The notes below the pieces were generated by a model, which ran no database searches, was not told the DNA's origin, and worked only from the letters and a program-made list of their open reading frames with translations. Made by a program: the position numbers and the translations under genes. From Hyphomonas sp. Mor2 (GTDB taxonomy: Bacteria; Pseudomonadota; Alphaproteobacteria; Caulobacterales; Hyphomonadaceae), in NCBI RefSeq assembly GCF_001854405.1, contig NZ_CP017718.1, forward strand, positions 3,224,001 to 3,288,000: DNA of 64,000 bases, given 5' to 3'. Of the stretch, positions 1 through 8,226 are shown piece by piece (positions within the stretch are counted from its first letter, which is position 1; each line of letters starts with the position of its first letter).

Positions 1-850
1 CCCGGTTCAGAGTGTAGAAGTGGAAATCATTGACGCCTTGCTCTGACAATTTGTGGCAGAGCTCGGTGGCGACATTGGCGGTGATCAGCTCGCGGGCCTG
101 AGGGTCGTCTTCGGTGCCCTCATAGATCTCGTGCAGCCAGGCCGGAACGCTGGCCTCGACGACTTTGGCCATCCGGGCCAGGCCCTTGAAGTTCGGCTGC
201 AGCATGATGCCCGGCACGATCGGCATGGTCACGCCGCCCGCGCGGGCCCGGTCCAGGAAGCTCAGATAGACATCCGGCTCAAAGAAGAATTGCGTGATGG
301 CCCGGTCGGCGCCAGCATCCTGCTTGGCTTTCAGGAAGGCAATATCCTCGTCCCAGCCGAGGCTGTCCGGATGGCGTTCGGGATAGCAGGAGACGCTGAT
401 CTCGAACCTTGCGCCGGGCGCGATATCATAGTCGCGAATGCCCTGGATCAGGTCGACACTGTCGCGAAAGCCGCCGGGATGCTGCTCAAACTTGGCGCCC
501 ATGCCAGCCGGTGGATCGCCGCGCAGTGCCACCAGGTGGCGCACGCCGGCATTCCAGAAATCGGTCGCAACTTGCAACACTTCTTCCTTCGTGGCGCTGA
601 CACAGGTCAGGTGCGCGGCGGGCGATAGCGGGGTGTCCTGCGCGATCTTGGCGACGGTTTTCTGCGTGCGATCACGCGTGGAGCCGCCCGCGCCATAGGT
701 GACGGAGACGAATTTCGGCGCCATGGGCGACAGGCGCGCGACAGATTCCCAGAGTTTGGCTTCCATCTTGTCCGTCTTTGGCGGAAAGAACTCAAACGAG
801 ACGTTCGGGGCAGGGGTGGCCTGCTGGGCGGCGGCGGCGAGCGTATTCAT
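1..850 (-). CDS. metF: Methylenetetrahydrofolate reductase MetF (3' end beyond window)
   Basis: Reduces 5,10-methylene-THF to 5-methyl-THF, the methyl donor for methionine synthesis; cytosolic FAD enzyme. The reading frame starts at the ATG whose complement ends at base 850 and stays open to base 1, so the C-terminus is outside the window. Near the N-terminus it reads NVSFEFFPPKTDKME, the MetF signature, followed by FVSVTYGAGGSTRDRT and, further on, LVALRGDPP and AGADRAITQFFFEPD, all typical of the MetF TIM barrel. The start overlaps the stop of the upstream ArsR-methyltransferase gene by 4 bases (ATGA), implying one transcript and control by that regulator. Identification is secure from motifs; the missing part is only the last stretch of the barrel. 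Confidence 0.95.
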   Translation of the reverse strand, partial: MNTLAAAAQQATPAPNVSFEFFPPKTDKMEAKLWESVARLSPMAPKFVSVTYGAGGSTRDRTQKTVAKIAQDTPLSPAAHLTCVSATKEEVLQVATDFWNAGVRHLVALRGDPPAGMGAKFEQHPGGFRDSVDLIQGIRDYDIAPGARFEISVSCYPERHPDSLGWDEDIAFLKAKQDAGADRAITQFFFEPDVYLSFLDRARAGGVTMPIVPGIMLQPNFKGLARMAKVVEASVPAWLHEIYEGTEDDPQARELITANVATELCHKLSEQGVNDFHFYTLNR

Positions 851-1824
851 GCGGCAGCTTCCTGTTGATTGGCGGGGCGCGTGGCGGACCAGATCAGCAC
901 GCTGAGGCCCTGATCGAGTGAGGCAGGCGGGTCAAATACGAGGGGCGCCTGGACGGCGAGCCCGGCAGTATCGCCCCAGTCGCTGACATCTTCATGGCGA
1001 ATGCCGAGCCGGCGATGGCCTTGGGTTTCGCGCAGGAATTCAAGGTCATGCGGGGCAAAATCGATGAGCAGCAAGCGGCCACCCGGGCGTAGGATGCGGG
1101 CAGCCTCTGCCAGCACCGCTTCCGGGTTTTCCAGATAGTGCAGGACTTGGTGGACCACGACCAGATCGGCGCTGGCGGATTCAAACGGTGTGTCGGTGAC
1201 ATCGCCCTGACGCACGCGGGCATTGCGAACGTCAGCGCGATTGAGATTGGCACGCGCCACGGTCAACATGTGGTGCGAGAGATCGAGGCCCTCAGCTTCC
1301 TTGGCCAGCGGCGCCAGCAGGGTCAGCATCCGGCCCGTGCCGGTGCCAAGATCGACGATCCGCTCAAATCGCTGTCCTGCGACCTGAGCCAGGATCGCCT
1401 GTTCAATATCGGCCTCCGGATAATGGAGGGCGCGCAGCTGGTCCCAGGTTTCGGCGATATCGGAAAAGTAGGACTCAGCCGATTGCGCGCGGGCCTGCCG
1501 GACATTTTTCAGCGCTTCGCCATCGGCCAGGAAGGGTTCCCGAACCAGGTCGATCTCATCAAAGATTGATTGCAGCATCCGGCCCGCCCAGCCGCGCGAT
1601 CGTGCGCGGTAGAAAACCCAGGCGCCTTCTGGCAAGCGTTCCACCAGCCCGGCCGTGGTCAACGTCTTCAGGTGATGCGACAGGCGAGGCTGGCTTTGTT
1701 CCAGGATCTGGACCAGCTCGCCAACGGCGAGATCCCCGCGCCGCAGCAGGGCGAGGATACGCAACCGCGTGGGCTCGCCAGCCGCTTTCAAGGCGTCTAC
1801 TATATGATCTGGGTCCGTGGCCAT
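847..1824 (-). CDS. ArsR-family HTH regulator fused to SAM-dependent methyltransferase domain
   Basis: 325 residues in two parts. Residues ~1-90 are an ArsR winged helix (AAGEPTRLRILALL, then QSQPRLSHHLKTLTTAGLVE as recognition region). Residues ~140-310 are a class I methyltransferase fold with the SAM motif VDLGTGTGRML and the motif IV-like VVVHQVLHYLENPE. Proteins of this layout are commonly found upstream of metF in alphaproteobacteria, and ArsR-type SAM-cycle regulators such as SahR are known; whether the C-terminal domain methylates anything or only senses SAM/SAH is inference. It is translationally coupled to metF. No Shine-Dalgarno precedes the ATG: the upstream bases are a palindrome directly abutting the start, so the mRNA may be leaderless and the gene autoregulated. 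Motif-based call; the ligand is unproven. Confidence 0.88.
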   Translation of the reverse strand: MATDPDHIVDALKAAGEPTRLRILALLRRGDLAVGELVQILEQSQPRLSHHLKTLTTAGLVERLPEGAWVFYRARSRGWAGRMLQSIFDEIDLVREPFLADGEALKNVRQARAQSAESYFSDIAETWDQLRALHYPEADIEQAILAQVAGQRFERIVDLGTGTGRMLTLLAPLAKEAEGLDLSHHMLTVARANLNRADVRNARVRQGDVTDTPFESASADLVVVHQVLHYLENPEAVLAEAARILRPGGRLLLIDFAPHDLEFLRETQGHRRLGIRHEDVSDWGDTAGLAVQAPLVFDPPASLDQGLSVLIWSATRPANQQEAAA

Positions 1825-1854
1825 AAATCATATAAACGATCTTTTATATGATTT
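1825..1854. promoter_or_regulatory. Palindromic operator of the ArsR-methyltransferase/metF operon
   Basis: An 11-base perfect inverted repeat, AAATCATATAA at 1825-1835 and TTATATGATTT at 1844-1854, with an 8-base spacer. It begins on the base next to the regulator's start codon. A further TATATGAT half-site lies inside the coding sequence at 1801-1808. An AT-rich palindrome at the promoter of an ArsR gene is the expected form of an autoregulatory operator; binding by this particular protein is inferred. Confidence 0.75.
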
Positions 1855-1989
1855 GCAAGAGTCGTTTTCGCAAACAAGCTGTGGCCCGCGCGCCACAATT
1901 TCGACTCCTGTCTGAATATTCACATTAGGTTTATTTGATTTCGGTCATACAGCACCACATATCGCTCCGCGCGAAGAAGGACTAAAAAA

Positions 1990-2763
1990 ATGCGATTAGG
2001 CTTTGTCTTGGCAGGCTCAGCAATAGCGCTCTCAGCTTGTGCAACAACAGGCGAGGAGGCTTCCAACACGGCGGTTTATGACCCGCTTGAAGGTTGGAAC
2101 CGTGGAGTTTATGCCTTCAATGAAGAGGTGGACAAAGCGGTCCTGGAGCCCGCAGCGAAGGGCTATCGCGCGGTCACCAATGAGCCTGTGCGCGGCGGCG
2201 TGTCCAACTTCCTGACCAATTTGAACCAGCCGGTTGTGTTCGCCAATACGGTTCTGCAAGGCAAGCCGATTGCCTCGATCGATACAGCCGCGCGTTTCGT
2301 TTTGAACACAACCGTCGGGGTCGTGGGCATTTTTGACCCTGCAACCTCGATCGATATTCCCGAGCACAGAGAGGATTTCGGTCAGACGCTGGGTGTATGG
2401 GGTGTTCCGAACGGGCCTTATCTGATGCTGCCCTTTCTGGGACCATCAAACTTGCGCGATGCGACCGGCGCAGGCGTGAATGCCGCCCTGAATCCCCTCA
2501 ATTACGCAGAGTTTGAAGGCGATACCGAGTTTCGGATCACCACTGGCGTGCTGGGCGCGCTATCGGCACGTGAGAGCGTCATTGAGGATATTGAAGCCTT
2601 GCGCGATCAGCCGGAGCCTTACATTGCGCTTCGCCGACTTTATACCCAACAAAGAGCCGCCGCGATTCGCGACGGCCGTGAGCAAGAAGACCCGTTCAAA
2701 GATTTGCCCGATTTCGATGATTATGATTTCGGCGATGAGGAAGAGTTCGAGTCACAGGAATAG
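1990..2763 (+). CDS. mlaA: MlaA/VacJ-family outer-membrane lipoprotein
   Basis: 257 residues. A lipoprotein signal peptide ends in the lipobox LSAC with the acylated cysteine at residue 17. The mature part opens with YDPLEGWNRGVYAFNEEVD, the hallmark of MlaA, and continues with the family blocks around FLTNLNQPV, RFVLNTTVGVVGIFDPA and EDFGQTLGVWGVPNGPYLMLPFLGPSNLRD (split here for reading). MlaA sits in the outer membrane and removes mislocalised phospholipids from the outer leaflet, passing them to periplasmic MlaC. The next gene, 4 bases downstream, is a MlaC-like protein, supporting this role. The C-terminal tail is unusually acidic (repeated D/E/F). The MlaFEDB ABC components are not in the window. 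Confidence 0.93.
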   Translation: MRLGFVLAGSAIALSACATTGEEASNTAVYDPLEGWNRGVYAFNEEVDKAVLEPAAKGYRAVTNEPVRGGVSNFLTNLNQPVVFANTVLQGKPIASIDTAARFVLNTTVGVVGIFDPATSIDIPEHREDFGQTLGVWGVPNGPYLMLPFLGPSNLRDATGAGVNAALNPLNYAEFEGDTEFRITTGVLGALSARESVIEDIEALRDQPEPYIALRRLYTQQRAAAIRDGREQEDPFKDLPDFDDYDFGDEEEFESQE

Positions 2764-2767
2764 TATC

Positions 2768-3400
2768 ATGACCTCCCAGAAGTGGATTCTATCAGCCGCC
2801 ATGCTGGCCATGTCCGCCATGCCAGCCTTCGCGGACGAGAAAACAGAAGAATATGTTCGCACCAATGCCAATGAAGTGCTGGCCTCTCTGAACGAGCCGG
2901 GCCTGAATGGCGACGAACGCCGGGCCAAGTTTCAGACCTATATGGACGAGTTCACCAATCTCGACGCCGTGGCCAGGTTCGTGATCGGCAAATATTCGAA
3001 ACGGTTCACACCGGAAGAAATGGATGCCTATCTGACGACGTTCCGGGCCTATGCGCTGGCGGTCTATGAATTCTACTTCCATGAGTATCGCGGCCGCGAT
3101 GTGAAAGTGACCGGCTCGACCGATCGCAACGCACGAGATTCGATTGTCGACACCGAAATTGTTCGCGCCGATGGCCAGGAGCTTGAAGTGCGCTGGCGCG
3201 TGCTCAACCGGGGCGGCAATTACCAGGTCGTGGATGTGGCGCTGAATGCAGAAGGCAATCTGATCTGGCTGGCCATCGAGCAGCAGGCGCAATTCCTCTC
3301 CATCCTGGACAAGAATAATGGTTCTGTGGATGCCTTGATCGCGAAGATTGAGAGCATGACGGATGACCTGGTTGAGCAACGCCCGGTCGAAGCAAGCTAA
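2768..3400 (+). CDS. mlaC: MlaC/HpnM-type periplasmic phospholipid carrier
   Basis: 210 residues with a Sec signal peptide (KWILSAAMLAMSAMPAFA, cleavage after residue ~22). The mature sequence has the MlaC (Ttg2D) pattern: an N-terminal helical part with RRAKFQTYMDEFTNLDAVARFVIGK split around residues 45-70, then YxxTFRAYALAVYEFYFHEYRG, and a beta part ending VDVALNAEGNLIWLAIEQQ. The family shuttles phospholipid, or in hopanoid makers is called HpnM. The start at 2768 is preferred over the longer open frame beginning at 2513, because that frame lies inside mlaA and the signal peptide begins here. It forms a two-gene operon with mlaA. Confidence 0.9.
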   Translation: MTSQKWILSAAMLAMSAMPAFADEKTEEYVRTNANEVLASLNEPGLNGDERRAKFQTYMDEFTNLDAVARFVIGKYSKRFTPEEMDAYLTTFRAYALAVYEFYFHEYRGRDVKVTGSTDRNARDSIVDTEIVRADGQELEVRWRVLNRGGNYQVVDVALNAEGNLIWLAIEQQAQFLSILDKNNGSVDALIAKIESMTDDLVEQRPVEAS

Positions 3401-3498
3401 TCGCAACTTTCTGATTGCCGTCCGGCCCCGGGGCCTTATCCATGCAGAATGATCTGTTCGATTCCGGTCACGCCTGATTCTTGTGAGCATCTTCGCTA

Positions 3499-4227
3499 AT
3501 GGGGCCGTACCAGACCCCGCCTGGACTGGGCCGCGATCCGCTCGTGGCGGTGTTCTGGGTGGTGATCGCGCCGGTCCTGTTCCTGCGCAGCTCAGCCTAT
3601 ATTGCCGGCCTGTTCCTGGCCCCTTTCGAGCCGGGCACCGAAGCTGAAATAGCGGCCTATCAGTTCCTGTGGCGGGTCAACTGCGTGGTCATGTTTGTCT
3701 GGTTCGCCTTGCTCACCTATTGGAGTGACTGGGTCGGAGGCGGTGCATTTGCTGGCCGGTTGCGAGTCGATGCGCGCTGGGTCGTGGTCGCTATCATGCT
3801 CGGCCCGGTCCTGTTACTGGTCCCAAGCTTCATCGTCGACAGCCTCATGCCGGAGGGCGAATGGCGCTATGGAGAGGGGATCAACACCGACATTTTTGCA
3901 CCTCAGAACTGGACCCTCGCCTATATCTTCATGGCGGTGATACTGGCCCCTGTCATTGAGGAAGTGACGTTCAGAGGGATCGCGTTAGGCGCGCTTATCT
4001 CGCGTGGGATCGGGCCGATTGCAGCGGTGCTGCTGTCCAGCGCCGCCTTCGCGCTCATTCATATGCAATATTCGTCGGCGGCCATGCTGGTGGTCTTTAT
4101 CAGCGGAGTTGGGTTTGCGATCCTGCGCCTTCTCAGCGGCACGGTCAGTGTGCCGATTATCGCTCACGCCGTGGCCAACGCGGATGTGCTTGCGCTGAGC
4201 TGGTTCGCCGCCAATCCCCCCACGTGA
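3499..4227 (+). CDS. CPBP-family intramembrane glutamic endopeptidase
   Basis: 242 residues, strongly hydrophobic, with about six membrane segments. The CPBP (Abi/CAAX protease) motifs are intact: EEVTFRG with catalytic Glu154-Glu155, His188 in AFALIHMQY, and His223 in IIAHAVAN. Members process prenylated or other membrane substrates; bacterial ones often have unknown targets, some linked to bacteriocin immunity. It follows mlaC by about 100 bases and may be a separate transcript; a GGCCCCGGGGCC palindrome lies between them at 3424-3435. The substrate cannot be told from sequence. Confidence 0.88.
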   Translation: MGPYQTPPGLGRDPLVAVFWVVIAPVLFLRSSAYIAGLFLAPFEPGTEAEIAAYQFLWRVNCVVMFVWFALLTYWSDWVGGGAFAGRLRVDARWVVVAIMLGPVLLLVPSFIVDSLMPEGEWRYGEGINTDIFAPQNWTLAYIFMAVILAPVIEEVTFRGIALGALISRGIGPIAAVLLSSAAFALIHMQYSSAAMLVVFISGVGFAILRLLSGTVSVPIIAHAVANADVLALSWFAANPPT

Positions 4228-4267
4228 GGGGTTGCCTGCGCGCCTCAGAGCGGCCATGTCGTGCGCC

Positions 4268-4702
4268 ATGAGCGATGATTTAACCCGTGAGCAGATCTAT
4301 GATGTGCCGGCAGGCTACCAGCCTTTGCCCTGGCATCGCGGGTTTGGTCGCCAGGTCGGCCCCCTGTTCGAGAAACGCGATGAAAACGGTTTGACCCGCG
4401 CCTTCCGGGTTGGAGAACATCACACCAATGGCATGATGAATGCGCATGGCGGCATGGTCATGACCTTTGCCGATATGGCTTGGGGCGCCGCGGTGGAGAA
4501 AGACGAAGACACCTGGTGGGTCACGATCCGCCTGGTCTGCGATTTCCTGTCCGGCGCCAGCCATGGCTCCTGGGTCGAGGGCCGCGGCGAGGTGCTGTCG
4601 GTGATTGATAATATCTATACGGTTGAAGGCCGGATCTGGTGCGGGGACAAGACCCTGATGACCGGGACCGGCATCTTCAAGATAATCGAAAAGCGAGTGT
4701 AA
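4268..4702 (+). CDS. PaaI-type hotdog-fold thioesterase
   Basis: 144 residues with the PaaI/YdiI thioesterase layout: NGMMNAHGGMVMTFADMAWGAA around residues 55-77, where HGG-x-x-x-x-x-AD is the usual active-site turn, followed by VTIRLVCDFLSGA and the terminal TGTGIFKI strand. It probably hydrolyses an acyl-CoA; substrate unknown. I chose ATG 4268 because MSDDLTREQIYD begins the conserved part; ATG 4256 or a longer frame from 4232 are possible, as no strong Shine-Dalgarno decides. Its stop lies 3 bases before the GTG of the next gene, an alpha/beta hydrolase, so the two are likely co-transcribed. Confidence 0.82.
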   Translation: MSDDLTREQIYDVPAGYQPLPWHRGFGRQVGPLFEKRDENGLTRAFRVGEHHTNGMMNAHGGMVMTFADMAWGAAVEKDEDTWWVTIRLVCDFLSGASHGSWVEGRGEVLSVIDNIYTVEGRIWCGDKTLMTGTGIFKIIEKRV

Positions 4703-4705
4703 AAC

Positions 4706-5656
4706 GTGGCTGACGACGTCAAGGAAATGAGCCCTGAAGAGGCGAACCTCCTGGCCCGCTATCGCGGCGCCAAACCCGAAGCGCCAGCCTGGTTCGAGGC
4801 GGCCGTGTCGACGCCCTATGACGAGCATTTTGTCGACGTGGACGGCATCCGTATTCGCTATCAGAGCTGGGGCGATCCGGCCAAGCCGGGCCTTCTGCTC
4901 TGCCACGGCAATGGCGCACACGCGCATTGGTATGACTTTATCGGCCCGGCTCTGGCCGAGGATTATCGCGTCATCGCCATGTCCTTTTCCGGAATGGGCG
5001 ACAGTGGCTGGCGGGACTCCTACAATTTCAACCGGTTCAGCGCCGAGCAAATCGCGGTTTGTGAACAGTCCGGCCTGTTCGAGCATGGCCGCAAGCCGAT
5101 CATCATCGCCCACTCATTTGGCGGCTTCATCACGATGAATACGGCGTCCACCACATCCGATCGCTTTGCCGGTGTGATGATCGTCGATAGCGGGATTCGC
5201 CCGCCGGAAGATCAGTGGGACGGCCCGCCCGTACGCTCCACTCGCAACCGGGTCTATGCGTCCCTGGAAGCGGCCCTGGCGCGCTTTCGTCTCGCCCCGG
5301 CGCAACCCTGCGAGAACCATTACATTGTCGACTATATTGCCCGTCACAGCCTGAAACAGGTTCAGAACGATGCGGGCCAGACCGGCTGGACCTGGAAATT
5401 CGATCCAGGCGTGTTCGCGAAGTTTGAATTCGACAAGATGTCGAGAAACATGCTCCGCGACATTCCCTGCCGGGTCGCCTTGATGCGCGGGGCGGAGTCT
5501 GTCCTCGTTTCCGAACGGATCTGGGACTATATGCGTGGTTTGCGTGACGATATGGACATGGTGTCGATCCCCGATGCCCAGCATCATGTCATGCTTGATC
5601 AGCCACTCGCTTTCATTGCGGCGGTCAAGGATCAACTAAACGCCTGGTCGTACTAA
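4706..5656 (+). CDS. Alpha/beta-fold hydrolase
   Basis: 316 residues beginning with GTG. Hydrolase landmarks are in order: the oxyanion region LLLCHGNGAHAHWYDF (residues ~63-78), the strand-and-turn VIAMSFSGMGDSG, the nucleophile elbow AHSFGG with Ser137, and a terminal catalytic His in IPDAQHHVMLDQP. No signal peptide is seen, so it is probably cytosolic. The family covers esterases, epoxide hydrolases, dehalogenases and C-C hydrolases; here the specific reaction cannot be deduced. Tight coupling to the preceding PaaI thioesterase suggests a shared acyl or aromatic catabolic role, but this is only context. Confidence 0.85.
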   Translation: MADDVKEMSPEEANLLARYRGAKPEAPAWFEAAVSTPYDEHFVDVDGIRIRYQSWGDPAKPGLLLCHGNGAHAHWYDFIGPALAEDYRVIAMSFSGMGDSGWRDSYNFNRFSAEQIAVCEQSGLFEHGRKPIIIAHSFGGFITMNTASTTSDRFAGVMIVDSGIRPPEDQWDGPPVRSTRNRVYASLEAALARFRLAPAQPCENHYIVDYIARHSLKQVQNDAGQTGWTWKFDPGVFAKFEFDKMSRNMLRDIPCRVALMRGAESVLVSERIWDYMRGLRDDMDMVSIPDAQHHVMLDQPLAFIAAVKDQLNAWSY

Positions 5657-5701
5657 GTTTCCCGTTGCGTTTTGATCGCAAGCGGCTAAACACCGCGCGC
5701 C

Positions 5702-6193
5702 ATGATTGAAATCCTGCCAGAAACGCCTGATTTGCACGCCGTTGAGATTGAAGCTCTGTACGACCGGACCTTCGGGCCCGGCCACTTTGCGAAAACGGCT
5801 GAACGCTTGCGGGAAGGCAACGACTCCCGTCCGGATCTGACCCGGGTCGCTGTATCGGATGGCAAGCTGATCGGCGTCTGCCGAATCTGGCCCATCATTG
5901 TCGGCGATGCGCGCGTACCCGCAGTGTTCGTTGGACCGGTCGCGGTGGATCCTGGCTTTCAGGGCCAGAGGCTCGGCCTGACCGTCACCGGCGAGGCGCT
6001 GGAAGCGGCCACGCTGGCCGGATGTGTCGCCGCCGTGATCATTGGCGCGCCGGACTATTTCGGCGAACTCGGATTTTCTGTCGTCGCCCCGGACCGGTTT
6101 TCGTTTCCCGGGCCGCAGGACATGGCCCGCGTCATGGTGCGGGATCTCGCTGGCTCTGCAGACCGTCTGAGCGGCGCCATAAGCGCCTATTAG
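5702..6193 (+). CDS. GNAT-family N-acetyltransferase (YhbS-like)
   Basis: 163 residues. The acetyl-CoA pyrophosphate loop is VDPGFQGQRLGLTVTGEAL (residues ~81-99), fitting the Q/RxxGxG/A motif, preceded by the strand VFVGPVAV. The C-terminal YFGELGFSVVAPDRFSFPGPQ is typical of YhbS-like GNATs that acetylate small molecules or proteins. It converges on the minus-strand VWA-like gene and overlaps its stop by 4 bases. The substrate is unknown. Confidence 0.85.
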   Translation: MIEILPETPDLHAVEIEALYDRTFGPGHFAKTAERLREGNDSRPDLTRVAVSDGKLIGVCRIWPIIVGDARVPAVFVGPVAVDPGFQGQRLGLTVTGEALEAATLAGCVAAVIIGAPDYFGELGFSVVAPDRFSFPGPQDMARVMVRDLAGSADRLSGAISAY

Positions 6194-8226
6194 CGACCTT
6201 CCCGGCGCCAGGCTGCCAACAGGGCGAGCAGGATCAGACCAATTGCGAGCAAACCCGGCAGAAGCGGCTGGCTGGTCGAACTGCGCACCGCAAACGCGCC
6301 GCGTTCGCGCAGGCCCAGCCAGTTGCCGCCACTGGCATCGGCGCGGCGTCCAACCATGCGCACACTCGGCGCCTGTCCGGGACGGGCAATCGTGTAAATG
6401 CCGCCACCAGAGGTCTCGCTGAGCGGGCGGAGCACATCGCCGGTTGCCTCCAGCGCCGCAAATTCGCGCGGATTGGCAGGTCCGTTCAGCGCCACCGCTT
6501 CCAGGCCGCCCGATTGGGCGCGGTAGAGTCCCAGCTGATCGACGGGGACTTCGGCGCTGTAGCTGCCAGGCCCCTCCTCCCGCCAGGTCGGCTCGAGGAA
6601 ACTGCCATCCGGCGTCTCGATGATCAGCGGTGCCGCACGATCGGCAAGGGTGCGCAGATTGGCGCGGACTGTATCGCCCTGGGTGATCAGCTGCAGCTGA
6701 CGCTCATCGAGCTCCGGTTCCTTCATCAACCAGTGCACCGAGCGGCGAATGAGATCTGCGAACGGGCCGCCGCCATCATAACCGCGCGCCCATAACCAGA
6801 TCTGGTCAGATAGAAGCTGCGCGACGCGGCCGTCACCGACCCGGTCCACAGCCAGGAGTGGCTCGCCCGAGGGGGCCCGCATCAGGACATCGCCGGTTTC
6901 GTCGAACGCCTCAATGAAACGCAGCCACTTGCCCCAGCTCTGCCCGGCAAAGTCTTCGGTAATGGTGTGGCGCAGGCCTTCTTCGGAGAGTTCCGGTACG
7001 GTGTCGCGGGTGATGATCTCGCCGGTCGGCAGGGCCGGCAGGATCCCGGCGAGCGGAGTACGGGCCAGACTTGCAGGTCCGGCAAAGCTCTCGCCGGCGA
7101 CGACCAGCAAGGCACCGCCCTCATCGACATAGCGCGCCACATCGGCGAGATAGCCCATGGTTATGACGCCGCGCCGCTCATACTGATCGAAAATGATGAG
7201 ATCGAATCCGTTCAGCTTCTCCTCGAACAATTCCTCGGTCGGAAACGCAATCAGCGCCATTTCTTCCAGCGGCGTGATGTCCTGCTTGTAAGGAGGACGC
7301 AGGATTGTGAAATGCACCAGGTCGACCGACGGATCGGATTTCAGCAGGTCGCGCCAGACCCGGCCCGAAGCATTGGGCCGTCCGGTGACCAGCAAAACGC
7401 GCAACCCGTCCCGAACGCCGGAAATCGTCGCGGCGGTGCGATTGTTCGCGAGGGTGAGTTCCCGAGACCCTTCCGGAGTTTCGAATACGACGATATTGTC
7501 GCCGCGGCGTTCGACTTCGATAAACAGACTGGTATCTTCTCCGGCCTCGATATAAGCGCCCTGCGTGCGCCCGCCATTGATCGCATAGGTGACTGGCACC
7601 GTGCCGCCTTCTGGATCGTCGACCCGCACCACGAATTCGGCTTCATCGCCGACAATGTCGAAATTTGGCGCCTGGACCAGCGTGATCCGCCGATCGCTGG
7701 CGTCCGGATCGCCGGTAATCAGGCCGTGGACCGGGCCAAGTTCGCGCACTCGCGAGAGGGTTTCCGGCATGTCGTGAATCTGACCTTCAGTGATCATAAT
7801 CGCGCCGGCTATCCGATCGCGCGGGACGTCCGCCATCAGACCTTCCAGGGCGCCGATCATGCGTGTGCCGTCGCCTTCGGTCTGGGTTTCAACCACGCGC
7901 AGATCGATTGATGGATTGGCCTCCAGCTCGGCGCGCAAGGCCTCATAGACCTCGCTGGCAATCTCGGTGCGGGCACCGAAGCGCATACTGTCGGAACGAT
8001 CGACGACCAGCGCCGCCACGGATGGCAAGGGTTCGCGCTCTTCTTCGATGATGGCCGGGTTGGACAGCGCAAGCAGTCCCAATGCGCCGGCCAGTCCGCG
8101 CGTCAGCCAGGCGCGCCGGAAGGCGGTCACATAAACGCTCAGGCTGAGTATCGACAGCGCCACCAATCCCCAGAAAAAGGGCCAGCTGACAAGCGGGTCA
8201 AAGGACAGGCGTGAAACCTCCATCAT
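6190..8226 (-). CDS. Membrane-anchored VWA/glutamine-amidotransferase-like protein of the MoxR operon
   Basis: 678 residues. Two membrane helices open the protein (WPFFWGLVALSILSLSVYV and a second near GLAGALGLLAL), and one more lies near the end (LLPGLLAIGLILLALLAAW), leaving a large periplasmic body. After the second helix it reads ALVVDRSDSMRFG, a VWA-like DxSxS metal site, and later (residues ~340-400) a class I glutamine-amidotransferase-like fold with LIIFDQYERRG and GGALLVVAGESF. Such proteins are last in MoxR/Bat operons of alphaproteobacteria, presumably acting in envelope stress or complex assembly; the exact function is unknown. The start overlaps the preceding stop as ATGA; a second ATG follows at 8223. 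Confidence 0.78.
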   Translation of the reverse strand: MMEVSRLSFDPLVSWPFFWGLVALSILSLSVYVTAFRRAWLTRGLAGALGLLALSNPAIIEEEREPLPSVAALVVDRSDSMRFGARTEIASEVYEALRAELEANPSIDLRVVETQTEGDGTRMIGALEGLMADVPRDRIAGAIMITEGQIHDMPETLSRVRELGPVHGLITGDPDASDRRITLVQAPNFDIVGDEAEFVVRVDDPEGGTVPVTYAINGGRTQGAYIEAGEDTSLFIEVERRGDNIVVFETPEGSRELTLANNRTAATISGVRDGLRVLLVTGRPNASGRVWRDLLKSDPSVDLVHFTILRPPYKQDITPLEEMALIAFPTEELFEEKLNGFDLIIFDQYERRGVITMGYLADVARYVDEGGALLVVAGESFAGPASLARTPLAGILPALPTGEIITRDTVPELSEEGLRHTITEDFAGQSWGKWLRFIEAFDETGDVLMRAPSGEPLLAVDRVGDGRVAQLLSDQIWLWARGYDGGGPFADLIRRSVHWLMKEPELDERQLQLITQGDTVRANLRTLADRAAPLIIETPDGSFLEPTWREEGPGSYSAEVPVDQLGLYRAQSGGLEAVALNGPANPREFAALEATGDVLRPLSETSGGGIYTIARPGQAPSVRMVGRRADASGGNWLGLRERGAFAVRSSTSQPLLPGLLAIGLILLALLAAWRREGR

